A stretch of 16,287 nt of DNA from CAZMRW01 sp964568805. Lineage in GTDB: Bacteria > Pseudomonadota > Gammaproteobacteria > Methylococcales > Methylomonadaceae. The notes under the pieces were generated by a model. It saw only the letters and a list, made by a program, of their open reading frames with translations, was not told where the DNA came from and made no database searches. Shown here piece by piece: positions 6,644-14,204 of the stretch. Both the position numbers and the translations under genes were made by a program. The DNA is taken from contig CAZMRW010000094.1 in assembly GCA_964568805.1 (NCBI GenBank), positions 1 to 16,287 on the forward strand, given 5' to 3'. Numbering within the stretch: position 1 is the first letter of the stretch; every line of letters begins with the position of its first letter.

Positions 6644-7987
6644 TTAATAAAGGCCGAGCTTCTTTTCCAGATAATGGATGTTTTGTCCGCCCTCTGCAAA
6701 AGCGCTGTCGGTCATGATGTCGTGCTGCAACGGAATATTGGTTTTGATGCCGTCAATGATGATTTCGCTCAATGCCGTGTTCATTCTGGCAATGGCGCTT
6801 TTTCGATCCTCTCCATGAGCAATCAGTTTGCCTATCATCGAATCGTAATACGGCGGTACTTTATAACCATTATAAATATGCGTTTCACAACGGATGCCGG
6901 GGCCCCCGGGCATATGAAACTGTTCGATGGTTCCCGGGCAAGGCATGAAAGTTCTGGGATCTTCGGCATTCAGCCGGCATTCGATGGCATGCCCGCGAAT
7001 GATAACCTGATCCTGGGTGATCGACAGGCGTTCGCCGGCAGCAATGCGCAATTGCTCCTTGACGATATCAAAACCTGTAATCATTTCGGTGACCGGATGC
7101 TCGACCTGAACGCGGGTGTTCATTTCAATAAAGAAGAATTCGCCTTTTTCATACAGAAATTCGAAGGTACCTGCGCCTAGGTAACCGATGTCGATGCAGG
7201 CTTTGGCACAACGTTCGCCGATGGCTTTACGCTGAGCTTCGGTTATGCCGGGAGCCGGAGCTTCCTCGACCACTTTTTGATGACGACGCTGCATGGAACA
7301 ATCGCGCTCACCCAAATGGATGGCATTACCGTGCGAGTCCGCCATCACCTGAAATTCGATGTGCCGCGGGTCTTCCAGAAATTTTTCCATATAGACCGTG
7401 GCGTTGCCGAAAGCACTGCTCGCTTCGGCCTTGGTCATTTCAATCGCATTGAGCAAGGCCGCTTCGGTATGCACAGTACGCATGCCCCGGCCACCGCCGC
7501 CGCCGGCGGCCTTGATAATAACCGGATAGCCGATTTCTTCCGCCAGCCGTAAATTTTTTTTTTCGTCATGGGTCAAAGGATCGCCATTCCCGGGCACACA
7601 GGGGATGCCCGCCGCCTGCATGGCTTTTTTGGCGGAAATTTTATCGCCCATCAGCCGGATGGTATCGGCATTAGGACCAATAAACACAAAGCCGCTTTGT
7701 TTTACTTTTTCTGAAAAATCGGCATTTTCCGCCAGGAAACCATAGCCGGGATGGATGGCTTCCGCATCGGTGACTTCCGCCGCGCTGATAATCGCCGGAA
7801 TATTCAGGTAGCTGTCAGCCGATTGAGCCGGACCTATGCAGACGGATTCATCCGCAAGGCGGACATGTTTCAGATTCCTGTCTGCTTCGGAATGCACTGC
7901 GACAACCTTGACTCCCAACTCTCTGCAGGCGCGCAGGATACGTAAAGCAATTTCGCCTCGATTGGCGATCACTATTTTATCAAACAT
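6644..7987 (-). CDS. accC: Acetyl-CoA carboxylase, biotin carboxylase subunit
   Basis: AccC carries out the ATP- and bicarbonate-dependent carboxylation of the biotin on AccB, the first half-reaction of acetyl-CoA carboxylase and the entry to fatty-acid synthesis. The protein has 447 residues (E. coli 449) and opens with the typical FDKIVIANRGEIALR. ATP-grasp features are present: K116, K159, the glycine-rich loop GGGGGRGMR at 162-170, and EMNTRVQVEHPVTE carrying the conserved Glu and Arg. The ATG has a strong Shine-Dalgarno stretch (GGGGGAG, 7990-7996). It lies 17 bases after accB. The coding strand contains ten consecutive A at codons 142-146, an unusual homopolymer for an essential gene. 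Confidence 0.98.
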   Translation of the reverse strand: MFDKIVIANRGEIALRILRACRELGVKVVAVHSEADRNLKHVRLADESVCIGPAQSADSYLNIPAIISAAEVTDAEAIHPGYGFLAENADFSEKVKQSGFVFIGPNADTIRLMGDKISAKKAMQAAGIPCVPGNGDPLTHDEKKNLRLAEEIGYPVIIKAAGGGGGRGMRTVHTEAALLNAIEMTKAEASSAFGNATVYMEKFLEDPRHIEFQVMADSHGNAIHLGERDCSMQRRHQKVVEEAPAPGITEAQRKAIGERCAKACIDIGYLGAGTFEFLYEKGEFFFIEMNTRVQVEHPVTEMITGFDIVKEQLRIAAGERLSITQDQVIIRGHAIECRLNAEDPRTFMPCPGTIEQFHMPGGPGIRCETHIYNGYKVPPYYDSMIGKLIAHGEDRKSAIARMNTALSEIIIDGIKTNIPLQHDIMTDSAFAEGGQNIHYLEKKLGLY

Positions 7988-8004
7988 GACTCCCCCGATT
8001 AATG

Positions 8005-8442
8005 TTATTCAATGATGAACAAGGGTTGTCCATATTCGACTGGCTGGCCGTTTTCTACCAGGATTTTAGTGACAGTACCGCTTTTATCTGATTCGATCTG
8101 ATTGAGAATTTTCATCGCTTCGATAATACACAAGGTGTCGCCAATCTGAACTTTCTGGCCGACGTCGGTAAACACTTTGGCGCCAGGAGATGCTGCCCGA
8201 TAAAACGTACCAACCATCGGCGACTTGACGGCGTGGCCGGTCATTTTTTCTTCAGCCGGCTCGGCGGCCGTCACGGGCGCCGCTGCAACCGTAGCAGCGG
8301 GTGCTGGGGCATAGGCAACCGGCGCCGGGGCTGCGGAATATCGGCTGATGCGGATTGCTTCCTCTCCTTCCTTGATCTCTATTTCGGCTATGCCGGATTC
8401 TTCGATAATCTCGATGAGTTTTTTTATTTTTCTAATATCCAT
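8005..8442 (-). CDS. accB: Acetyl-CoA carboxylase, biotin carboxyl carrier protein
   Basis: AccB carries the covalently bound biotin that moves carboxyl groups from AccC to the carboxyltransferase AccAD. The 145-residue protein has the usual three parts. The N-terminal segment (1-35) starts MDIRKIKKLIEII. A flexible Ala-Pro-Val linker spans about 36-62. The C-terminal biotinyl domain carries the biotin-accepting lysine K111 in EAMKILNQI; E. coli has AMKMMNQI. The thumb region is visible between the linker and the biotin site (SPMVGTFYRAASPGAKVF). The start is an ATG three bases after the aroQ stop, and accC follows closely, forming the canonical accBC pair. Confidence 0.97.
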   Translation of the reverse strand: MDIRKIKKLIEIIEESGIAEIEIKEGEEAIRISRYSAAPAPVAYAPAPAATVAAAPVTAAEPAEEKMTGHAVKSPMVGTFYRAASPGAKVFTDVGQKVQIGDTLCIIEAMKILNQIESDKSGTVTKILVENGQPVEYGQPLFIIE

Positions 8443-8445
8443 GGG

Positions 8446-8892
8446 TTACTGTCTCTCGGCTAATATCTGGTGAGCGGCCTGTAAGGCCAGTTCGTATCCT
8501 GTTGACCCCAATCCACAGATAACGCCTTTGGCAATATCCGAGAAATAGGAGTGTTTTCTAAAAGGTTCGCGAGCATGTACGTTTGATAAATGAACCTCTA
8601 TAAAAGGTATTCTTGTTGCGAGCAAGGCGTCCCGAATGGCGACGCTGGTATGGGTAAAGGCTGCCGGGTTGATAATGATAAAATCGACCTGATCTTGGTA
8701 AGCCTGATGAATCAACTCCACTATGTCATGCTCCGCATTGTTTTGATGAAAATTGAGCTGATGATTTAAGTTATCTGCTATTTTTTCAAGAGATAACTTG
8801 ATATCCGTAAGTGTCTTGTTACCGTAGTGGCCGGGTTCGCGGGTCCCCAGCAAATTTAAGTTCGGCCCATTTAATACGGTAATAGTCGCCAT
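8446..8892 (-). CDS. aroQ: 3-dehydroquinate dehydratase, type II
   Basis: AroQ dehydrates 3-dehydroquinate to 3-dehydroshikimate in the shikimate pathway. The 148-residue protein matches the type II (dodecameric) family in length and active site: LNGPNLNLLGTREPGHYG with R18 and Y23, the INPAAFTHTS segment with N75 and H81, and EVHLSNVHAREPFR with E99, H101 and R112. It is unrelated to the type I AroD used by E. coli. I chose the ATG at 8892 because GGAAA (8898-8902) lies at a good distance upstream and the family starts there; a TTG eight codons earlier is unlikely. aroQ is the first gene of the long unit and is followed by accB after three bases, a common order in proteobacteria. Confidence 0.97.
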   Translation of the reverse strand: MATITVLNGPNLNLLGTREPGHYGNKTLTDIKLSLEKIADNLNHQLNFHQNNAEHDIVELIHQAYQDQVDFIIINPAAFTHTSVAIRDALLATRIPFIEVHLSNVHAREPFRKHSYFSDIAKGVICGLGSTGYELALQAAHQILAERQ

Positions 8893-9245
8893 TAGTGTTT
8901 CCAGCAATTTTAACAATGCAATTTTAGGCGGATAATTTTGCCTAATTTGAAGGGTATTGTCCAGATATTCTATTTTTCTTGCCAGATCGCAGAAGAAGTC
9001 CGGTGTTTAGGTGCAATTTTAAACAGTTAAGTTGGCTGATTCTGTTGCCTGGAGGCAAATAGCCGATCGTCTGAACATTATGCTTAGTTAATCTATCGCG
9101 GAGCTTTCAGCAGCCCCCCTTAGCGATTGAGGCTTGGCATCGTTTAAACCAGTCCATTAATATGTGCAGAAGAGCGCTTGGATCCGGCCTGGGAGTGAGC
9201 GTTCCTCTGGCTCGGGCCGTCAGCTTATCGATGCCGGACCATCAG
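8893..9245. other. Gene-free intergenic region between the lipoprotein gene and aroQ
   Basis: About 350 bases lie without a credible coding region on either strand. The aroQ-proximal part holds the candidate promoter and ribosome site. Elsewhere I see a short perfect inverted repeat TTGCC-TGGA-GGCAA (about 9045-9058) and GTTAGG/CCTAAC (9245-9250 with 9256-9261) spanning the stop of the upstream lipoprotein gene. Neither is followed by a T-tract on the minus strand, so no standard terminator is visible. No tRNA-like cloverleaf was found. Confidence 0.6.
8935..8963 (-). promoter_or_regulatory. Candidate sigma-70 promoter for the aroQ-accB-accC unit
   Basis: On the minus strand TGGACA (8958-8963) matches the -35 consensus at five of six positions. 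It is followed after exactly 17 bases by CAAAAT (8935-8940), which matches the -10 consensus at four of six. Transcription would start about 35 bases before the aroQ ATG. The location at the head of a long co-directional run fits, but the -10 is weak and the region is AT-rich, so another nearby element such as TAAAAT could be the real one. Confidence 0.35.
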
Positions 9246-11249
9246 TTAGGAGGGGCCTAACTTTGTCAGAAATGACGGATCTATCCGGCAGCCGCCAAGC
9301 TCCGGCCGATCCAGTATGTCCTGTTCGAAATCGCGGTAGGTGGGAAGCTGGAAGGCAATACGATTTATTTTGCCGTTGGCGAATTCAAATTCCATCGCTC
9401 CTCCCTTTGCTCGCGGACTGTCCGGTTTAGTAGTGAATAATAAAATCCCTGCATTGCCTATCGGCTTGCCCTGTTGTTCAGGTATAGGCCGGGAACAGCT
9501 CAGTTCATTGAAAGACAAACCGGTAAAGACTTGCGCTAACTGGCGCGCGCTGACGATGATCCCTTCTCCCGGAATTGTCACAATCGCAGGCGCTGATGCT
9601 GATGCAGCCGGCGCCGGTGTTGGGGCTGCAACAACCGGAGCAACCTGAGTTATTGACTCGGATTTATCCTGAGGAATGGGACTCGTCATCGGGGCGGGCT
9701 CAGCCGATGCCGTTTCCTTGGCCGTTGTCGTTGACATTGCCGCTGGCGCCGGGGTCGCAGGCACAGCCGCCCCGCCGGGACTTGCCGGAATACTCGGTAA
9801 ATTCAATAGTTTTTCCAGTCCGAAATCGCCTAAATGATTTTGCAGCAATACCGACCCATCGCCGTTTTTTGCAGTGGCCAGCAGGGGGTACAACTGACGT
9901 TCCATTTCAGTGATATGGGTGTTTTTAAGAACGGAGAGCAATTGCCGCTCTATCGATTTGAGCGGTGTGAACAATTGTTCCTTCTGCTCGCTCGACGCTC
10001 CAATCTGATCCCAGTCCGCCTGCGTGTTGACCGGCAAGCCCATCGCTTTCATCACGCCATAATCTTCTTCAGCCAAACAGTTGCCGAAATCCTTGCTGCG
10101 ATAACTTTTCATGGTTTTCGGGCGTATTTCATCATTAAAAGCCTTTTGGCGGGTGATATTGTAGTTTTTCCAGTCTGGGCTTTTGGCGAGGAAATAATAC
10201 AGCAGGGCATTGCGATCGAATTTGTTGAACCCGAATTCTTTCATCACCAGTTTCAAATTCCGGCAATTTATTTCGACATCTTCGTAACTGTTCCACTCCG
10301 GTTTTAAATTGGGTTTGGCCGGATGCTTTGATTGCTCGATGAGTTGCAGCAAATTAATGTCGCCCGCTGACGATTTGATTGGCGAGTAGGCGATTTCTTC
10401 CAGCGATCTATCCCGCGCATCGGGTATGCCGCCTGCGGAGGTTGTTAACAGCAGCGACGGTAAAATTTCCAGATAGATCTTTAGTTCGCCAAGCGGTCTG
10501 GTTTCATTAGCCAAAGGATTGATGCCGCCTTCGGCGACTTCATAAACTTTGAAGACCGTCTGATTCAGTGTGCCGGTTTTTCCGGAATAAGCGGCTAATG
10601 CCGGCAGAGAATGCGATTCGGAACTGTGTTTGACGGATGAGGGCGCCGTCGGTGCGGCCTGTGTTTGTTGAGTTGTGCTGATCCATTGACCGGCGACCTG
10701 GCCCATGATCGCAACACCCATGCCGACGCCGGTGAGGGCCAGCAAACTGCTGGCGGAATTGACATCTCCCACCAGGCCCGATACATCGAGATCGCTATTG
10801 GCATTGGTATAGAAGTTATAATCGATCATGGTCTCCTTGCCGGTGTCCAGACGCATCCAGGGTGTCAGATACAACTTTTTTGCATCAAATTTAAAATTGC
10901 ATTTTCCGGTAGTCGCCTGATACAGAAAGCCGGCCGCTTCGCCTTTGAATTTGAGGCTATCGTTGCGTATGCTGTAAATCAATGCGGCGGATAAATCACC
11001 CTTCTCATAAGAAGGCGTTATGTCGCTGCAGCCGCTTTTTAGAATATTGTCGCCTTTATAATCGAATTCAGAAATCAACCGGACATAATAATCATCACCG
11101 TCAATGGCATGAAAACCGGACAGCGGATAAAACGGCTGCGCATGGACTTCCGGATGATCGATTGCAATTTGACGAGTGCCTGCGCAACCGGTCAGCAGTG
11201 TGCCTGCAATTAATATGAATTCCAGTGAAGAAAAATAACGAAACGACAT
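9246..11249 (-). CDS. Large predicted lipoprotein of unknown function
   Basis: I do not recognise this 667-residue protein. It begins with a lipoprotein signal: a hydrophobic stretch at about 11-20 and the lipobox LLTGC with C22 as the lipidated residue. A first region (23-160) has Cys74 and Cys117. A glycine-rich hydrophobic stretch at about 165-190 (ALTGVGMGVAIMGQVAG) could insert in or pack on a membrane. A mixed domain spans 220-480 (Cys329, Cys391), a Pro/Ala/Thr-rich linker about 485-560, and a compact C-terminal domain 560-667 (Cys585, Cys654). With six mature cysteines besides C22, periplasmic disulfides are plausible. The ATG has AGG upstream. The gene is separated by 190 bases from ycgB and about 350 from aroQ, so it is probably its own unit. 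Confidence 0.85.
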   Translation of the reverse strand: MSFRYFSSLEFILIAGTLLTGCAGTRQIAIDHPEVHAQPFYPLSGFHAIDGDDYYVRLISEFDYKGDNILKSGCSDITPSYEKGDLSAALIYSIRNDSLKFKGEAAGFLYQATTGKCNFKFDAKKLYLTPWMRLDTGKETMIDYNFYTNANSDLDVSGLVGDVNSASSLLALTGVGMGVAIMGQVAGQWISTTQQTQAAPTAPSSVKHSSESHSLPALAAYSGKTGTLNQTVFKVYEVAEGGINPLANETRPLGELKIYLEILPSLLLTTSAGGIPDARDRSLEEIAYSPIKSSAGDINLLQLIEQSKHPAKPNLKPEWNSYEDVEINCRNLKLVMKEFGFNKFDRNALLYYFLAKSPDWKNYNITRQKAFNDEIRPKTMKSYRSKDFGNCLAEEDYGVMKAMGLPVNTQADWDQIGASSEQKEQLFTPLKSIERQLLSVLKNTHITEMERQLYPLLATAKNGDGSVLLQNHLGDFGLEKLLNLPSIPASPGGAAVPATPAPAAMSTTTAKETASAEPAPMTSPIPQDKSESITQVAPVVAAPTPAPAASASAPAIVTIPGEGIIVSARQLAQVFTGLSFNELSCSRPIPEQQGKPIGNAGILLFTTKPDSPRAKGGAMEFEFANGKINRIAFQLPTYRDFEQDILDRPELGGCRIDPSFLTKLGPS

Positions 11250-11300
11250 GCATTAACCTGGTTAGCGCGGATTAAAGGCGATTAAAGACAGAAGAACAAA

Positions 11301-11318
11301 TCCTGGGGCAAGCCCGGA
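11301..11318 (-). other. Short GC-rich hairpin upstream of the lipoprotein gene
   Basis: TCC and GGG at 11301-11303 and 11305-11307 pair with CCC and GGA at 11313-11318 around a 5-base loop, with one bulged base. On the minus strand it is followed by TTTGTTCTTCTGTCTTT. It could be a weak terminator of the ycgB transcript or part of the leader of the lipoprotein mRNA. It is short and the tail is interrupted, so this is tentative. Confidence 0.25.
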
Positions 11319-11439
11319 AATTGATCCGCTTATTTTAACGGGTATTTAGAGATTGGTCTGACAAAGTTCAAGTTTTTTAATTGGCTGGATTCGAGTTGTC
11401 GCGCGGATGGTCTCAAGATCACCGGAATCGTTATCAGTC

Positions 11440-12933
11440 TTAACGGTTACACTCGAAAATTTCAACGATTGAGTTTGCCTCGTTAAAGGTTTCTAGGCGA
11501 ACGTCAAAACCCCAGAGTCTGACGACATGTTTCAATACGTCATGGACGCTTTTATCCAGTGGCATATGATGATATTGCGTGTGCCGCAAGGTCAATGTTC
11601 TGTCGCCTTTTCGGTCGACATCATATACCTGGATATTGGGTTCATTACTGCCCAGATTATACTGCTCGGATAAAATCCGCCGGATGTATTGATAGCCGCT
11701 TTCATCGTGTATTGATGTGACCCCGAGTTCACTTTCCTTATGATCATCAAGAATCGAGAACAGTTTGAAGTCGCGTATGACTTTTGGCGATAAATACTGG
11801 CCAATGAAGCTTTCATCCTTAAAATTCTGCATGGCAAAATGCAGCGTTTTATTCCAGTCGCTGCCGGCAATATCAGGAAACCAGCGCCTGTCTTCGTCGG
11901 TAGGGTCTTCGCAGATTCTACGGATATCTGTCATCATGGCAAAACCCAGCGCATAGGGATTTATGCCGGAATAATATTTGCTGTCGAAAGCCGGCTGATA
12001 AATGACATTGGTATGCGATTGCAAAAATTCAATCATAAATCCGTCGGTCACAAGCCCTTCCGCATAAAGCTGATTGAGCAGCGTGTAATGCCAGAAAGTA
12101 GCCCAGCCTTCGTTCATAACCTGCGTCTGCCGTTGAGGATAAAAATATTGCGCAATTTTACGCACAATACGCACGATTTCGCGTTGCCAGGATTCCAGAA
12201 AGGGAGCATTTTTTTCGATGAAATAAAGGATGTTTTCCTGGGGTTCTTTCGGAAATTGCCGGTCTGGGTTATCACTGCGCAATACTTCCTTTGCCGGAAT
12301 AGTTCGCCATAATTCATTGACCTGGGATTGCAGATACTCTTCGCGAACCTTTTGCTTGGCCTGCTCCTCCAGCATGGACAGGCGGGATGGCCGTTTGTAG
12401 CGGTCAACGCCAAAATTTCTCAAGGCATGGCAGGAGTCAAGAATTTCTTCGACCTGGGCTTCCCCATAACGCTCTTCACATTGAGCGATATAATTCTTGG
12501 CAAACAGCAGATAATCAATAATGGAGTCGGCACTGGTCCAGGTGGTAAATAAATAGTTGTTTTTAAAAAAGGAATTATGGCCGTAAGCAGCATGGGCAAT
12601 CACCAGTGCCTGCATCGTCATACTGTTTTCTTCCATTAAATAAGCGATGCAGGGATTTGAGTTGATCACGATTTCATAGGCCAACCCCATTTGACCTTTT
12701 TTATAGCGCGTTTCATTGGTAACAAATTCCTTGCCGAATGACCAGTGGCTATAAACGACCGGCATACCGATCGCCGCATAGGCATCCATCATTTGTTCGG
12801 CCGTGATGATTTCGAGCTGGACAGGATAGGTGTCGAGGCCAAAATTTCCGGCTATGCGGGCAATTTCCTTATGATATTTTTCTATCAGTTCGAAAGTCCA
12901 TTCCGAGGTTTCCGATAGAGGCTTGTTTTTCAT
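11440..12933 (-). CDS. ycgB: SpoVR family protein (YcgB)
   Basis: This 497-residue protein aligns along its length with E. coli YcgB (510 residues), a SpoVR-family protein; the Bacillus member is needed for the spore cortex, and the role in non-sporulating proteobacteria is unclear. Visible landmarks are LDTYPVQLEIITAEQMMDAY near 33-52, YEIVINSNPCIAYLMEENS near 86, AHAAYGHNSFFKNNYLF with H114 and H119, MNEGWATFWHYT near 273-284, and the SGINPYALGFAM and FPDIAGSDW blocks. The paired histidine and NEGWA motifs resemble a metallopeptidase-type metal site, which is inference. Its ATG overlaps the yeaH stop by four bases (ATGA), so it is coupled to yeaH and belongs to the same operon. Confidence 0.95.
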   Translation of the reverse strand: MKNKPLSETSEWTFELIEKYHKEIARIAGNFGLDTYPVQLEIITAEQMMDAYAAIGMPVVYSHWSFGKEFVTNETRYKKGQMGLAYEIVINSNPCIAYLMEENSMTMQALVIAHAAYGHNSFFKNNYLFTTWTSADSIIDYLLFAKNYIAQCEERYGEAQVEEILDSCHALRNFGVDRYKRPSRLSMLEEQAKQKVREEYLQSQVNELWRTIPAKEVLRSDNPDRQFPKEPQENILYFIEKNAPFLESWQREIVRIVRKIAQYFYPQRQTQVMNEGWATFWHYTLLNQLYAEGLVTDGFMIEFLQSHTNVIYQPAFDSKYYSGINPYALGFAMMTDIRRICEDPTDEDRRWFPDIAGSDWNKTLHFAMQNFKDESFIGQYLSPKVIRDFKLFSILDDHKESELGVTSIHDESGYQYIRRILSEQYNLGSNEPNIQVYDVDRKGDRTLTLRHTQYHHMPLDKSVHDVLKHVVRLWGFDVRLETFNEANSIVEIFECNR

Positions 12934-14189
12934 GCGTTCTTTTTCTCAAAAAGTTTTCGAAATACCGGATAAATATCTTTCAGCGTTTCAATGCGCTGCA
13001 TGGCGAAATTATTCCACTGCTCTTTAATCGTTAAGTATTCGTGCCAGAGATTCTGATGTCTGCCCTCGGTAATCTCGATATAGGCGAAATACTGCATATA
13101 AGGCATGATTTTATCAGACAAAATTTTTGTACATTGTTTTGAATCATTATCCCAGTTGTCTCCGTCCGAAGCCTGGGCGGCATAAATGTTCCATTCGGAG
13201 GTCGGGAAACGATTCTGAATAATGGCGCTCATGAGATTGAGCGCGCTGGAAACAACCGTCCCTCCGGTTTCCCTCGAATAAAAAAAAGTGTCCTCATCAA
13301 CTTCATGGGCTTCTGTGTGATGGGATATGAAAACAATCTGTATTTTTTCATAGGTCTTCATCAGAAAAAGATACAACAGCATGAAAAACCGTTTGGCGAT
13401 ATCTTTTTTTTCAGGTCCCATCGATCCCGAGATATCCATGATGCAAAACATGACGGCCTGGGTAATCGGTTTTGGCCGATCGACACGGTTGTCATATCTC
13501 AAATCAAAGGTATCGATGAAAGGAATCCGGGCTATTTTTGCCTTGAGCTGCTCAATCTCTTTACGCAGCAGGATGACATCGGCGTTGGTTTCATCATAAC
13601 GATTGAGTAAGTCCTCCAGCTGTTGCTCCGCCTCGATCAAGCTGTCGTAATACGGTGCGCGCAGGGCGATCCGCCGGCCTAAAGCGTTTCGTAACGAACG
13701 AATGACATTAATGTTGGATGGTATGCCGTCGCTGGTATGTCCCGCACGGACTTTTTTTGTCTCATTGATGGCAGCCAATTGAGTTTTCACCAGATTTGGC
13801 AACTCAAGATCTTCAAAGAAGAAATTAAGGAATTCTTCACGCGTCAGCTCGAAGAAAAATTCATCCTGGCCTTCGCCGCTGTCCGAGGCGTTATTACCCT
13901 GCCCTGAGCTTTCTTCAGGCCTGGCGATTTTATCGCCTTGCTGGAATTCCTTGTTGCCCGGATGGACGCGTTCACGAACCCCTCCCTGGCCATGATGAAA
14001 AAAAGGCTCAGACGTGTCTTTGGCGGGGATGGAAACTTTTTCGCCTTTGTCCAGATCCGTTACGCTACGCTTGTTTATCGCATCGGCAACCGCTTTTTTA
14101 ATTTGCGAACGAAAGCGATGGATAAATTTCCGCCGGTTAACCGCGCTTTTGTTTTTCCCGTTAAGGCGTCTGTCTACGATTTGAACCAC
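12930..14189 (-). CDS. yeaH: DUF444 family von Willebrand A-like protein YeaH
   Basis: This protein aligns with E. coli YeaH (427 residues) from VDRRLNGKNKSAVNRRKF onward. A charged N-terminal region with KRSVTDLDKGEKVSIP leads to a Gly/Ser/Glu-rich linker near 75-110, then a coiled-coil-like segment near 180-222. A von Willebrand A-like domain follows, with the metal-ion-dependent adhesion motif DISGS at 252-256, TGGTVVSSAL and QASDGDNW. Such domains bind divalent metal and partner proteins. No in-frame ATG exists at the 5' end. I favour the GTG at 14189 (MVQIVDRRLNG) because it gives the family N-terminus and has GGTGA upstream; a GTG at 14201 is possible. It follows yeaG by a few bases and overlaps ycgB. 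Confidence 0.95.
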   Translation of the reverse strand: MVQIVDRRLNGKNKSAVNRRKFIHRFRSQIKKAVADAINKRSVTDLDKGEKVSIPAKDTSEPFFHHGQGGVRERVHPGNKEFQQGDKIARPEESSGQGNNASDSGEGQDEFFFELTREEFLNFFFEDLELPNLVKTQLAAINETKKVRAGHTSDGIPSNINVIRSLRNALGRRIALRAPYYDSLIEAEQQLEDLLNRYDETNADVILLRKEIEQLKAKIARIPFIDTFDLRYDNRVDRPKPITQAVMFCIMDISGSMGPEKKDIAKRFFMLLYLFLMKTYEKIQIVFISHHTEAHEVDEDTFFYSRETGGTVVSSALNLMSAIIQNRFPTSEWNIYAAQASDGDNWDNDSKQCTKILSDKIMPYMQYFAYIEITEGRHQNLWHEYLTIKEQWNNFAMQRIETLKDIYPVFRKLFEKKNA

Positions 14190-14204
14190 TCTATTCACCA
14201 CGCA

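Noticed and set aside
9044..9070. TTGCCTGGAGGCAAATAGC resembles the 5' end of 5S rRNA.
   Set aside because: The likeness fails after about 20 bases, the conserved 5S core and closing 3' strand are absent, and the match rests on a short palindrome.
9164..9430. Plus-strand open frame of 88 codons reaching into the gap next to the lipoprotein gene.
   Set aside because: Most of it is antisense to the lipoprotein C-terminus, and it has no domain, no clear ribosome site and no supporting neighbour.
9259..11368. 12-base perfect inverted repeat (AACTTTGTCAGA at 9259-9270, complement at 11357-11368) flanking the lipoprotein gene, as if the gene were a mobile unit.
   Set aside because: Several 12-base inverted matches are expected by chance in 16 kb, one copy lies inside the coding region, and there is no transposase or target duplication.
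11250..11439. A TTGAAC or TTGTCA -35-like box upstream of the lipoprotein gene.
   Set aside because: Neither has a good -10 at 16-18 bases; the best TAAAAT is about 21 bases from TTGTCA, so I do not call a promoter.
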